Below, one piece after another: positions 9,527 through 18,502 of a DNA stretch of 64,000 nucleotides. This DNA is from SAR324 cluster bacterium (GTDB lineage: Bacteria; SAR324; XYD2-FULL-50-16): NCBI GenBank assembly GCA_028282885.1, contig JANQGX010000064.1, forward strand, positions 62,001 through 126,000, written 5' to 3'. Under the pieces are notes generated by a model. It was not told the DNA's origin and made no database searches. It saw only the letters and a list, made by a program, of their open reading frames with translations. The position numbers were made by a program, and so were the translations under genes. The first letter of the stretch is position 1; each line of letters starts with the position of its first letter.

Positions 9527-11312
9527 GGTTTCCCCTCCTTCCGGCCAGTAACCAGGAATTTGCCTTGGTATGCTCCTGCCACATTCTCCCGTATAACGAG
9601 TTTTCTTCCAGCAGGCAGGCGTGGGATCCCTGACCGGTAATCGCCCCCTTCTCAAAGACCAGAATCTTATCCGCTTCCATGATGGTATGAAGCTTATGGG
9701 CAATGACAATCACCGTTCTACCCACCAACAGTCTGTTCAGTGCCTCTTGTATTTTGATTTCGTTCTCCGGATCGGTAAATGCGGTAGCTTCGTCGAGAAT
9801 GACAATGGGTGAATTCTTGGCAATGGCACGTGCTATAGCGATTCTTTGTTTTTCACCACCGCTGAGAAAGGTTCCCTTTTCACCTATGGTGGTATGGTAT
9901 CCATGCTCCAGGCGAGATATAAAATCGTCAGCCATGGCTTGTTTGGCAGCCAGGATGGCATCATCTTCGGATATCTCGGTATTGCCCATGCAAATGTTTT
10001 CCAGGATGGTTCCGTTGATCAAAAAAACATCCTGGAAAACGAAGGAGACCATCTCCATCAATTTCTGTTGGGGAATATCCCTGATATCAACACCCCCGAT
10101 GGTTATCTCTCCCTGCTCCACGTCCCAAAATCGAGAAGCCAGCAGGGTTGCGGTTGTCTTTCCGGCACCGGAAGGTCCCACCAGAGCACATAGGTCTCCC
10201 TCCTTAACCGAGAAGGAGATATTCCGCAATACCCGGTTATCGCCAAACGAAAAACTGACCTTTTTGAACTCGATATCCGCGCTGCCCGGAATGCGGGGTT
10301 GTGTCGACTCCTTTAATCCGGGTGTCTCAAGGTGGTGGGAAATTCGCCTGGCACCTTCGGTGATATTTTCCAACAGGGCTGTTGTCATGCTGATTTCATG
10401 AAAAGGTCCGGCAAAGGAGTTACCGATCAGTATAAAGAGAACCAGGGTAGGGAAGGAGATCTCATCGATCAGGAACAGCCAGGAGCCGGCTGCAACAATA
10501 AAAAGAAGCCCGGAATCGATTCCCGTTCGGAAAAACGCCTGGAAGGGGGTCACCTTTTTCACAATCTCCGCAGCCAGCCTGATATGGGTTTCTACCGCTT
10601 CAATAAAACGGTGAAAGCTTCTGACATTGAGATTAAAGGTTTTTATAATTGGCATTCCCTTTATGTATTCCACGATAATGGAGTTCATCTTCTCCTGATT
10701 ATCATGATAATCTCCTGCATTATCCATGTATTCCCTCTTGGCGAGGGATTGCATATAGATACTGAATGGGAGCGATAAAAAAGCGGCAATGGCCAGCCTT
10801 ATATCCACAATTAACAGGGTGATGAAAACAATGGCCGATATGGAAACAGCTACCATGGTATCCGGCAGATGGTGGGCGATAAAAAGCTCAAGATTGTCTA
10901 TATCCTCTCCCAGGCTTTTCTTGATGGCACCTGATGTTTTTTTATCGAAATAGCCCAGATTCAATTCCCCCATATGCGTTACGATATCTGACTTCAGCTC
11001 GCAGTTAAGGGTAAAGGCTGCCAAGTGAGCGAGCATGGTGGAAATATAAAAAAGCCCGTATCGAGCCACAACGGCGATCAGCGTAAACAGCGCCAGTTGA
11101 AAAAAGATCTCCTTCCCAATTGTCCCGGATTCGATATGACCGGCCATCCGATAGACAATCAGAAAGGGAATCAAAGAGACGAAACCGCTAGTAACGGCAA
11201 ACAGCAACGAAGCCAGAAGCTTGCCGCGATGCCCCTGTAACAGGGATAGTATGGTTTCATATCTGCTGAAAACACGATTGAACATATGCAAAACCGGATT
11301 AAGTGAGCCCAC
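9519..11312 (-). CDS. ABC half-transporter, exporter fold (YbtP/IrtA-like metallophore importer subunit)
   Basis: A ~590-residue partner half transporter: six membrane helices, then an NBD with Walker A VGPSGAGKTT, signature [14 protein letters not shown] and Walker B IVILDEATAFTD (the usual ASLD is AFTD here). The farthest start is a GTG at 11312; an ATG at 11285 (MFNRVF...) is an equally good candidate, and neither has a clear ribosome binding site. It is the first ABC gene after the TonB receptor (87-base gap) and is coupled to the second ABC gene by an 8-base overlap, so the pair most likely forms a heterodimer. Transport direction and ligand are inferred from neighbours only. Confidence 0.84.
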   Translation of the reverse strand: MGSLNPVLHMFNRVFSRYETILSLLQGHRGKLLASLLFAVTSGFVSLIPFLIVYRMAGHIESGTIGKEIFFQLALFTLIAVVARYGLFYISTMLAHLAAFTLNCELKSDIVTHMGELNLGYFDKKTSGAIKKSLGEDIDNLELFIAHHLPDTMVAVSISAIVFITLLIVDIRLAIAAFLSLPFSIYMQSLAKREYMDNAGDYHDNQEKMNSIIVEYIKGMPIIKTFNLNVRSFHRFIEAVETHIRLAAEIVKKVTPFQAFFRTGIDSGLLFIVAAGSWLFLIDEISFPTLVLFILIGNSFAGPFHEISMTTALLENITEGARRISHHLETPGLKESTQPRIPGSADIEFKKVSFSFGDNRVLRNISFSVKEGDLCALVGPSGAGKTTATLLASRFWDVEQGEITIGGVDIRDIPQQKLMEMVSFVFQDVFLINGTILENICMGNTEISEDDAILAAKQAMADDFISRLEHGYHTTIGEKGTFLSGGEKQRIAIARAIAKNSPIVILDEATAFTDPENEIKIQEALNRLLVGRTVIVIAHKLHTIMEADKILVFEKGAITGQGSHACLLEENSLYGRMWQEHTKANSWLLAGRRGNHV

Positions 11313-11399
11313 TCCGAAAAACCGCAGAAGAGTTCAAGCGCAATTTAAATACCTGACTTTGAAGTCTTCCGGAGCAGAGTTTTTGTTTGGATTTGTGAA

Positions 11400-13346
11400 T
11401 TAAAGATCCACCGATAGTTTTGCGGTAAGGGTCTGCCCGGCGTAGATAGTATCTGAACCTTCCAATTCCGCATCCAGCAGGTTATCGGCCTGGAGGGTTA
11501 CTTTGCCGCGGTTGAAAACGCGGAACCAGAGATTGAGTCCGACGGTGCTGAAAGATTCTGTCTCCTCCGACATGGAAGGATCATAAACCATATTCCTCTG
11601 GCTTCCCGTAAACAGATATGAAGCAAAGCCTCCGTATTTCTGCTCACCGTCAGTGTATCTCAGGTTGGCCCCATAGGTGATTTCAGGGGTGTCAACCAGT
11701 TCTTCCCCGGTATCATTATCTTCACTTTTGGTAAGAGTATAGTTCAGGTCGAGATCCAATCCCTCTGTGAGGTTGATTCCAATCATGGATTCGATTCCGC
11801 TGATTTCAGCCTTGTTTAGATTTTTCCAGATCATCACCGGGACATCATCGATAAAATCCCCCCTGGCTTCCTGGGTTATCATATTTTCAACCGTCATTTG
11901 GTAATAGGTCAGGGAGATCATAATCTTTTGATTCATCAGCCATTGATCGATGCTGGCTTGCCAACTCGTCGATTTTTCAGGTTCCAGATCGGGGTTGGCA
12001 AATATCCACATATAGACATGGTTAAAGGGAACCCCATAATTCTGGGTTGCGGAGGGAGGTTTAAAAGATTTTCCTGCTGAAGTCCTGATGGTGGTCCCTT
12101 CGACAGGTTTTATCATAACACTGAGTTTCGGATTGGTTTCATTTCCCCAGGCTTCACTATCGTCAGCCCTGACACCCGGCACAATGGTCAGCATTTTATC
12201 AAACAGGGTGAACTCGTCCTGAATATAAACACTTCTGGTTGTAAACCTTTTGTCATCAACCATGGAGCTGTCGAAATACTCCTCAAGAAGCTCATAACCA
12301 ACGGTGAGGATATTATTATCGAATGACCTGTTGGTATATTGGAACTCATAATCGGTATACATTACGGTGGATTCCGTATCACCATAAACCGGGTCTTTAA
12401 AATCCTGATCCAGCCCCTGTTGATAGATCTGCAGACGAACATTGTTTTTTGGATGAAACTCATAGTCGATAACCGAGTAGTAGCGGTTGGAGGTTTCAGT
12501 TTTATCATCTCCCAGGTCATCGTTTTTTTCACCCCAATTCGCCGATTCAGTCCCCAAGCGCAGTTTCAGTTCGTCTGTCACCTTGAAGTCGAAAATTCCG
12601 TGCAGATAGGTTTGGGTGATATCGTACTTCTCCGGATGAATTCCTTCGTTTTGCTCCCGGGTAAGATTTAATGAAAATCCGAACGATTCATTAAGTTCCT
12701 GTGAAACAGTTGCAAAGATCTTTTGTGTGCTGCGATTCACGTCCGTTGGTTCATTTCCCAGGTAATCAGCTCCCTTAACTTCATAAGATCCGTATTCGAT
12801 TCCTACAGTCCGATCGGGTTCCCTGGCGGGTTGCTTGGTAATGATATTGACCACACCGACAACCGCATCGCTGCCATAAAGCGCTGAACCGGGACCTTTC
12901 ACAATCTCAATCTGCTCGATCATTTCAATAGGAACCACATTGATATTACGGGCAAGTCCACCACCGGTCATGCCTCCGCTGCGATAACCCGGAAAAACAC
13001 GTTGCCCGTTCACCAGGATCAGGAGATAAGACGATTCAACATTCAATCCGCGGGCGGTATTTTTGTACCCCATGGCGGAAGTAATTCCTGTTTGTTGGGA
13101 AAAATTAAAGCCTGGTATGTTGGCGATGATTTCCGATACATTCTGGGCATTGGATTGTTCAATTTCATGCCTCGGTATTAAAACGCTGTCCACCGGTACA
13201 TCCTCCGGTCGATGTTTGGTTTTTGTACCTGTGACGATAATTTCCTCCAATTCCAACCTGTTTTTCACCGCTTCATCTGCGAAGACACCCGTCAGCCAAA
13301 ACAGGCACAGAATGGCACTGAAAACTGATAATATTCTGTTTTTCAT
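11400..13346 (-). CDS. TonB-dependent outer membrane receptor (siderophore/metallophore or vitamin)
   Basis: A 648-residue outer-membrane beta-barrel receptor. Residues 1-24 are a Sec signal peptide, then comes a TonB-box-like LEEIIVTGTKT, the plug domain (ILVNGQRVFPGYRSGG, EIVKGPGSALYGSDAVVGVVNIIT) and the 22-strand barrel ending in QTLTAKLSVDL with a barrel-type terminal hydrophobic residue. It imports a chelated ligand across the outer membrane using the TonB-ExbBD system, which is not in this window. Its position between an AraC regulator and YbtPQ-like ABC genes points to a ferric or other metal chelate. A GGAG motif precedes the ATG. Confidence 0.93.
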   Translation of the reverse strand: MKNRILSVFSAILCLFWLTGVFADEAVKNRLELEEIIVTGTKTKHRPEDVPVDSVLIPRHEIEQSNAQNVSEIIANIPGFNFSQQTGITSAMGYKNTARGLNVESSYLLILVNGQRVFPGYRSGGMTGGGLARNINVVPIEMIEQIEIVKGPGSALYGSDAVVGVVNIITKQPAREPDRTVGIEYGSYEVKGADYLGNEPTDVNRSTQKIFATVSQELNESFGFSLNLTREQNEGIHPEKYDITQTYLHGIFDFKVTDELKLRLGTESANWGEKNDDLGDDKTETSNRYYSVIDYEFHPKNNVRLQIYQQGLDQDFKDPVYGDTESTVMYTDYEFQYTNRSFDNNILTVGYELLEEYFDSSMVDDKRFTTRSVYIQDEFTLFDKMLTIVPGVRADDSEAWGNETNPKLSVMIKPVEGTTIRTSAGKSFKPPSATQNYGVPFNHVYMWIFANPDLEPEKSTSWQASIDQWLMNQKIMISLTYYQMTVENMITQEARGDFIDDVPVMIWKNLNKAEISGIESMIGINLTEGLDLDLNYTLTKSEDNDTGEELVDTPEITYGANLRYTDGEQKYGGFASYLFTGSQRNMVYDPSMSEETESFSTVGLNLWFRVFNRGKVTLQADNLLDAELEGSDTIYAGQTLTAKLSVDL

Positions 13347-13431
13347 AAGTCTTGATCTCCGAAATTCGTTGTTTTGCTATTATCGCTTCAACTGTATGAA
13401 TTCAATTATTAGCAGAATGCAAAAAAAATTA

Positions 13432-13466
13432 TTTGTCTCGTGGAACATATTTTTTGTCTTAGCGAA
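13432..13466 (-). promoter_or_regulatory. Candidate AraC-family direct-repeat operator upstream of the TonB receptor
   Basis: Within the 337-base space between araC and the receptor gene, two copies of TTTGTCTnnnnGAA start at 13432 and 13453, exactly 21 bases (two helical turns) apart. Same-face direct repeats are the normal binding pattern of AraC-type activators such as YbtA and PchR. The rest of this interval is AT-rich and holds no convincing gene. The assignment to the adjacent AraC protein is inference. Confidence 0.4.
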
Positions 13467-13683
13467 TTATGGCAATAGATGAAATGGTGGATTCAGACGC
13501 AAACAGAAGAAATAAATAACAGATTGGCAGACGGCTTTTCGGGTGAGATGAATCCCTATACTCTTTTTTTTCGGGAAAACTCCGAGCAGATCGGACGAGG
13601 CGAGAAGTAATCCGTTTGACGACAGTGGATAAACGGACAGAGTTCAAGAACAGGATTGGATCGACCCCCGGATTATATCAGGA

Positions 13684-14625
13684 CTAATTGAAAGTCCCTG
13701 TTTTGGAATAAAACCCGGGATTGACCCCGTATTTACGATGGAAAGCGCGATGAAAAGAGCTGAGGCTGGAGTAACCAACCTCCCAGGCAGCCTCACATGC
13801 TCTTTTTTCCTGGGTCTCCATCAGCATTCTGGCTTTTGCCAGCCTCTCTTCTCTTAACAGGCCAAAGACCGAGTTTTTATAAAGCTGGCGAAAACCCTTG
13901 TTGAGTTTGGTCGCACACAAGCCTGCTTTTTTTGCTAATTCGTTTAACGATAACGGCGATTCCATGTTTTCCAACAGGATTTCCCTGGCCTGTCTTATTC
14001 TCTCTTCATCCGCCCGGGAGAGAGATTTTTTCCTCTTTCCTGCTTCAGCATCAATCAGACAGACGAGAAGTTCAAAAACCTTGGATTCCAGGTAAAGTTT
14101 TTTTAAAACCCCCTGGTAAGGGCAGGATTTTATCTGGTCTACCAGGGTGAAGACATTTGAGGTGATGGACTTGATTTTGTTGTAGTAGGTTATATCACCA
14201 CTGACCAGGTCCCTTTGAAAGCGGGAGGTATCTGTTTCTTCCATGGCCGGTAGGTATTCCCGTAACACGGTGTATTCAATCTGGAAAACAAATGCCCGGA
14301 TCGGTTTGTCGGCAAAATACTCTATGGAATTGTCCGACCAGGGATAGTAAGATAGCCAGGATTGCCCCTGGGCGCATTCGAACGCTGCATTTTTTCGATC
14401 ACCACTCCTGCTGGAGCCCTTCACAAAACCTGAAAACAGACAACCGAATTCCAGGGGAGAATTCCCGGATTCCTCCCGGATGTAAACATTTCGATCAAGT
14501 TGCAGATCCATCTGAATCATCCTGATACCCGGTCGCAGATTGGTAATAACGATATTTTTGTCTTCGATTGAAGCAAGAGTCTTCGGCCAGATACGATCCG
14601 GTAATGCCTGCCGTTGATCTAACAT
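13684..14625 (-). CDS. AraC-family regulator, YbtA/PchR-like
   Basis: A 313-residue activator. The C-terminal ~100 residues carry the double HTH (SLNELAKKAGLCATKLNKGF, then the second helix pair ending in YSSLSSFHRAFHRKYGVNP), and the sequence FGLLREERLAKARMLM is typical of the YbtA/PchR branch, which senses a ferric siderophore and activates its uptake genes. The N-terminal part is the ligand-binding region. The ATG at 14625 is chosen because it has an AGGG ribosome binding site 8-9 bases upstream; a TTG at 14664 is the only earlier option. It is the first gene of the minus-strand uptake locus and probably controls the TonB receptor just downstream. Confidence 0.88.
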   Translation of the reverse strand: MLDQRQALPDRIWPKTLASIEDKNIVITNLRPGIRMIQMDLQLDRNVYIREESGNSPLEFGCLFSGFVKGSSRSGDRKNAAFECAQGQSWLSYYPWSDNSIEYFADKPIRAFVFQIEYTVLREYLPAMEETDTSRFQRDLVSGDITYYNKIKSITSNVFTLVDQIKSCPYQGVLKKLYLESKVFELLVCLIDAEAGKRKKSLSRADEERIRQAREILLENMESPLSLNELAKKAGLCATKLNKGFRQLYKNSVFGLLREERLAKARMLMETQEKRACEAAWEVGYSSLSSFHRAFHRKYGVNPGFYSKTGTFN

Positions 14626-14849
14626 GATTGCGATACCCTGTTGTGTTTGTGTTGCCTGTGGCAAATCAGAAAACCAAAAGGAGATATTGGATAACCCGTT
14701 TCACAGGCACCTCCCGGCTGTAACATCCGAAATACCAGGCAAAACGGAGTGAAACCCGGTTGATTTTTTTTCAAAGCCTCTCTTTAATTCATCCGCTATA
14801 GCATACCTATTCTCATTTCTAAATAAATATGTTAATACGAATAAAAATA

Positions 14850-14863
14850 TTTGTATATAAGAA
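14850..14863. promoter_or_regulatory. Candidate iron-responsive palindrome, site 1 (before araC)
   Basis: TTTGTATATAAGAA, an imperfect palindrome matching the consensus TTYGTATAYRMGAA seen again before the ferrosome operon and feoA. It lies in the 318-base AT-rich space between the end of the P-type ATPase gene and the start of araC, about 225 bases upstream of the araC ATG. No gene is seen in this space. The regulator is unknown; the shared iron context is the only link. Confidence 0.4.
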
Positions 14864-14943
14864 ATTCTAAAATTCTTTTGTTAGTGCTTTGAGGCAAAAC
14901 GGATCAGGAAGCGGAAAACATTGGTGGTTGCTAATCTGCTTCA

Positions 14944-17037
14944 TTAAACCTGGAATTTCCTGAGAGAATTGGCGGCGACAAGTATAGTGGTGGCATTGTG
15001 CATAAACGCGGATATGATTGGCGGGATGGCGCCCATGATTCCAAGACCGATAAGCATGGAGTTGACACCGACGATATAAAAATAATTTGATTTGATTCTT
15101 CCCAATGTTTGTCGGGATAGCTGTCTGACATACATGATATTGGACAGGTCCTCCCTCAATAGCAGAATATCACAGACCTCTTTTGCCAGATCAGCTCCCT
15201 GTTTCATCGAGATTCCGACATCAGCTTCTGTGAGAGCAGGAGTGTCATTCAAACCGTCCCCTACCATCGCCACAACGTGACCGGATTGTTTCAGCTCTCT
15301 GATAATTCTTGTTTTATCTTCCGGAAAAACCTGGCTGTAAGTATGTTCAATACTCAAACTTTCAGCCACTTTTTCTGCCGCAGCCTGGTTGTCTCCGGTC
15401 AGCATGACGATTTTTCCGATTTCGGATGATTTCAGACTATTGACAAACTTTATGGCATCAGGACGAATTGGATCCTCTATCACAATAATTCCTGCCAGTT
15501 TCCGCGCAATTGCCACATATAATAACGAACGACCCTCATCCAGATATCGCTTGACCCCTTTTTTCGAAACCTCAATCGGTACCCCTCTGTCTTCATGAAT
15601 GAAGTGTCGGCTTCCCACCAGGATCTCCTTACCTTCGATTTCCGAAGCGATACCATGGGCCACTATGTGTTTCACTTCCGAATGCTGCTCTTCGTGATCC
15701 AGGTTTTCTTCAAGTGCCTTTCGGACAACAGCGGAGGCAACAGGATGGGGAAAATGCTCCTCGACGCAGGCAACATTTCTCAGCAGGAAGTCCCTCTCGA
15801 AACCGTTAAATGGAATAACATCGATAACTTCAGGTTTGGCCTCCGTCAGGGTGCCGGTTTTATCCAACACAAAGGTATTAACATTAGCCATTTGTTCGAT
15901 ATGCTTCCCGCCCTTGATCAGTACCCCGTTCTTTGAAGCTGCAATCATTGAAGACATCAATGTCAAAGGAGTGGACAGTTTGATGGCACAGGAATAGTCC
16001 ACCAGCAGGGCAGAAGCCGCTTTTCGGATATCGCCGGTGAATAGCAGGGTCAATGCGCTGAGAAGGAATGAATATGGGACAATATTGTCTGCCAACTGCT
16101 CGGCTTTGCTTTGTACAGAGGCTTTCAGATCTTCGGATTCCTCAATGATTTTTATCATCTGGGAAACCCGAGTGTTGCCAGCCGTTCGCTCTGCTTTGAT
16201 CAGGAGTTCTCCTTCTGTCAGGACTGTTCCGGCATAAACGCTGACACTTTTGTATTTCCGAATCGGCATCGATTCACCGGTCATGCAGGCCTGGTTTATC
16301 AGTGCTTCTCCTTTGACAACCCTGCCATCCACAGGAAGAATTTGACCTTCCCTGGCTACAACCAAGTCACCGGGAACTATCTTTTCCACCGGTTTTCGAA
16401 CTTCGACTTTGTCATCTAAAACCCAAGCCCATTTGGATTCGATCCTGAAGAGATCATTTAACCTCTCCTTGGATTTCTGGCGTGTCCATTCTTCCAGATA
16501 ATCACCAAGCTGAAGGAGAAACGAGATGGTCTCAACTGTTTTATACTCGTTCAAAGCCAATGCAGATGCCACCGCTGCTGCGTCCAGCAAGTTCGAGTTC
16601 AGTTTGCCGCGCAACAGCGATGTTAAGCCTTTACTCAATAAACCGGCTGAATGCTTGGCAAGCATTAAAGCCCTCAACGGTGGCGGAAGAAGCGGCCTGA
16701 TCAGCCTCATTCCAACACGCCTTGTTAAAGCCCGCTTCTTTTTTTCAAGCTTCTCTCCAGCGGTTAACTCTCTTTCTGCTTTTCTGGTTTGGTGTCGCCT
16801 TTCAAAATCAACGATATCAAGAGATTGAAGATATTCTAAAGCCGCTGATCTGCAATCGCAGTCAGGATCATGAACAATCAACAGGGATTGAGTTAACCCC
16901 TTGTATTTGATTCCAATAATACCGGGTATTTCAGACAATGACTTTTTCAATCGACTTTCATTCGCAGTCAGTCCGGTTGCGGTGCTGAATCTCAGCCGCA
17001 ATCGTCCGGGCAATTCATGCACAATGGAAAACTGCAT
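14944..17037 (-). CDS. fezB: P1B-6-type metal-transporting ATPase of a ferrosome cluster
   Basis: A 697-residue P-type ATPase. Residues 1-75 form an HMA-like domain opening with the arginine-rich motif VHELPGRLRLRF, characteristic of the FezB group. Then come membrane helices, the actuator TGES motif (CMTGESMPIRK), a membrane metal-site region YSCAIKLSTP in place of CPC, the phosphorylation motif DKTGTLT with D at about residue 392, and the hinge GDGLNDTPAL. Two C-terminal helices follow. FezB proteins are known to load iron into membrane-bounded ferrosome granules, intracellular iron stores of anaerobes such as Desulfovibrio magneticus and Clostridioides difficile. The gene overlaps the 64-residue gene by one base (TAATG), is last in a four-gene operon, and lies next to feoAB, which supports an iron role. 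Confidence 0.8.
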   Translation of the reverse strand: MQFSIVHELPGRLRLRFSTATGLTANESRLKKSLSEIPGIIGIKYKGLTQSLLIVHDPDCDCRSAALEYLQSLDIVDFERRHQTRKAERELTAGEKLEKKKRALTRRVGMRLIRPLLPPPLRALMLAKHSAGLLSKGLTSLLRGKLNSNLLDAAAVASALALNEYKTVETISFLLQLGDYLEEWTRQKSKERLNDLFRIESKWAWVLDDKVEVRKPVEKIVPGDLVVAREGQILPVDGRVVKGEALINQACMTGESMPIRKYKSVSVYAGTVLTEGELLIKAERTAGNTRVSQMIKIIEESEDLKASVQSKAEQLADNIVPYSFLLSALTLLFTGDIRKAASALLVDYSCAIKLSTPLTLMSSMIAASKNGVLIKGGKHIEQMANVNTFVLDKTGTLTEAKPEVIDVIPFNGFERDFLLRNVACVEEHFPHPVASAVVRKALEENLDHEEQHSEVKHIVAHGIASEIEGKEILVGSRHFIHEDRGVPIEVSKKGVKRYLDEGRSLLYVAIARKLAGIIVIEDPIRPDAIKFVNSLKSSEIGKIVMLTGDNQAAAEKVAESLSIEHTYSQVFPEDKTRIIRELKQSGHVVAMVGDGLNDTPALTEADVGISMKQGADLAKEVCDILLLREDLSNIMYVRQLSRQTLGRIKSNYFYIVGVNSMLIGLGIMGAIPPIISAFMHNATTILVAANSLRKFQV

Positions 17038-17231
17038 TATCTCTTCTTGCTTTTTGGCTTCTGTTCCTTCGCCATTTGATCAACAATTTTCTCCAGTCTT
17101 TCAAGTCTGGCATCTATTGCCTGTTTCTCGCCAAGCCTTGATGCAATGTAAGAACTGCCGATGGTAGTCGCCGCACCCAACGCCAATTGTGCCAAAGGAT
17201 AGCCCACCAGCTTTCCAATTTCGTAACCCAT
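17037..17231 (-). CDS. Small membrane protein of the ferrosome-type operon
   Basis: A 64-residue protein: an amphipathic start, one membrane segment rich in small residues (YPLAQLALGAATTIGSSYIA), then a charged helix predicted to form a short coiled coil and a lysine-rich tail. It starts within a TAATG overlap with the preceding gene and has an AGGAGG site; it ends in a TAATG overlap with fezB. Small hydrophobic proteins with Gly/Ala-rich helices are a known part of ferrosome gene clusters and may act on membrane shape or ATPase assembly. The specific fez name cannot be assigned from sequence. Confidence 0.6.
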   Translation of the reverse strand: MGYEIGKLVGYPLAQLALGAATTIGSSYIASRLGEKQAIDARLERLEKIVDQMAKEQKPKSKKR

Positions 17232-17590
17232 TATTTACCTCCTGATTTTGTTTTCTTTTTTCCTTTTGCCGACTTTGCTGTCGAAGGCTGTTTTTTGATC
17301 ACATCATCTATCTTGTCCAACAACTGCTTTTCTCTTTTGACTGTCTGTTCATTCAATAAAACCTCTTCATCATAGGCGAACCTGGCTTCAGCTAACAGAT
17401 CTTCGAGATCCTCTTTGGAAACTTCAAGTTTACCTGCCAACCAGTCTTTAAACAAAAGACCTTCCTTCAATCCGCTGACAAGGGCGGGTTTGACAGGCGA
17501 CATAACCCGGTTGAGGTTCAAGCCGGCTGCCGCAAGTGCGGCACCACCTACCGAAAACAGAAATCCCGGTTTTAAAAAAAATGCTGTCAT
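17231..17590 (-). CDS. Small Gly/Ala-rich membrane-associated protein, FezA-like candidate
   Basis: A 119-residue protein with a hydrophobic N-terminus (FSVGGAALAAAGLNL), a middle part (KPALVSGLKEGLLFKDWLAG) followed by an acidic helix LEDLLAEARFAYDEE, and a strongly basic tail rich in lysine. The overall pattern resembles the small DUF5132-like proteins seen in ferrosome clusters. A strong AAGGAGG site precedes its ATG, and translation is coupled to the next gene by TAATG. It could be the counterpart of FezA, an essential ferrosome component in Rhodopseudomonas palustris, but the link rests on context and general architecture. Confidence 0.5.
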   Translation of the reverse strand: MTAFFLKPGFLFSVGGAALAAAGLNLNRVMSPVKPALVSGLKEGLLFKDWLAGKLEVSKEDLEDLLAEARFAYDEEVLLNEQTVKREKQLLDKIDDVIKKQPSTAKSAKGKKKTKSGGK

Positions 17591-17728
17591 CTTTAGCCTC
17601 CTTTATGACTGTTGTTAAGTTATGTGAGTACTCCCCAGGTATCCGAAATCCCTAACCTTTGAACAGGGTTGGATGTCAGGAGGTTTGAGGGGATTATTGA
17701 GAGAAATCTCAATCAGGGGTAATTTTTG

Positions 17729-18169
17729 CTATTTTCTCCAAATCCGATTTCTAAAATCGAAAACATGTCTTCCCGCCAGAGTTACAAACAAATATCCGGC
17801 TCGGATATGTAACTTTTTATTGTCAAACACAATGCCTGATAGACTGGTCAACAGGGAGGCGAGCAAGAGATTATAGGTCTTTGCTCCTGCCCTTTTTCTT
17901 CCGGCTGGTTTACCAGTGGACTTGACTTTAAAATCGGAGACAGGGCCAAGCGAGATTTCAACATTCCGGTTGATGATCCTCTCGATCCGATCCACAGTTG
18001 TCCGGACAGCATCGAATTCAATTAACACACTCCCGGATCTGGGATTTACTTTGGCCGACAGTATTCCGGTTTCATTTATCAACTTGTTCTCAAGACCTGG
18101 GGTTATTCTCCAGTTCTCATTTACCGGAACTCTTAGTCGCACTCGACCGGGTAATAAGCTGGTTATCAT
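17729..18169 (-). CDS. fezC: LPGR-motif HMA-like small protein of the ferrosome cluster (FezC-like)
   Basis: A 146-residue protein whose first ~75 residues repeat the layout of the N-terminal domain of the neighbouring ATPase: the Arg-rich motif LLPGRVRLRVPV, an HMA-like fold with LINETGILSAKVNPRSGSVL, then helix. The second half has a basic linker (GRKRAGAK) and a hydrophobic C-terminal segment around LLLASLLTSLSG. A stand-alone protein sharing the Arg-rich motif with FezB is what is described for FezC. It is first in the operon, 139 bases ahead of the 119-residue gene, and is divergent from feoA. The ATG lacks a clear ribosome binding site. Confidence 0.6.
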   Translation of the reverse strand: MITSLLPGRVRLRVPVNENWRITPGLENKLINETGILSAKVNPRSGSVLIEFDAVRTTVDRIERIINRNVEISLGPVSDFKVKSTGKPAGRKRAGAKTYNLLLASLLTSLSGIVFDNKKLHIRAGYLFVTLAGRHVFDFRNRIWRK

Positions 18170-18213
18170 TTTGCAGATTCTAAAATTTTCATTGTCTATT
18201 GAATATTACTTAT

Positions 18214-18227
18214 TTTGTATATGCGAA
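18214..18227. promoter_or_regulatory. Candidate iron-responsive palindrome, site 2 (before the ferrosome operon)
   Basis: TTTGTATATGCGAA, 45 bases upstream of the fezC-like start codon, a position suited to blocking its promoter. It matches the consensus TTYGTATAYRMGAA and the ideal palindrome TTCGTATATACGAA at 12 of 14 positions. Confidence 0.45.
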
Positions 18228-18502
18228 CTATTTTTGACTATTCTAATTTCTCTGTCAAATCCAATTATTCAGAAACTGTCAAAAAATTGGTTTTCGATTT
18301 GATCATCGAAAAGTGCGGGATAGTTTTCTTCCAAATCAAATCCAGGAAGATCGAAATCCGAAAAATCTGCTTTGCGATTATTTAGGATGGATCAGTTTGG
18401 AGCATTGAAATCGAAAGCTTTTTCATTAACATTATAAATTCGGCAACTATCATTGAAATGCATCTGGTGTCTGTCAACGCTCAAACCATCGCTTCGATCC
18501 CC

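Noticed and set aside
13453-13466. TTTGTCTTAGCGAA as a fourth copy of the iron palindrome.
   Set aside because: It matches the ideal palindrome at only 9 of 14 positions and fits the direct-repeat pattern better.
13459-13647. Short minus-strand ORF between araC and the TonB receptor.
   Set aside because: Low-complexity basic sequence with no ribosome binding site and no family pattern. It overlaps the candidate regulatory repeats.
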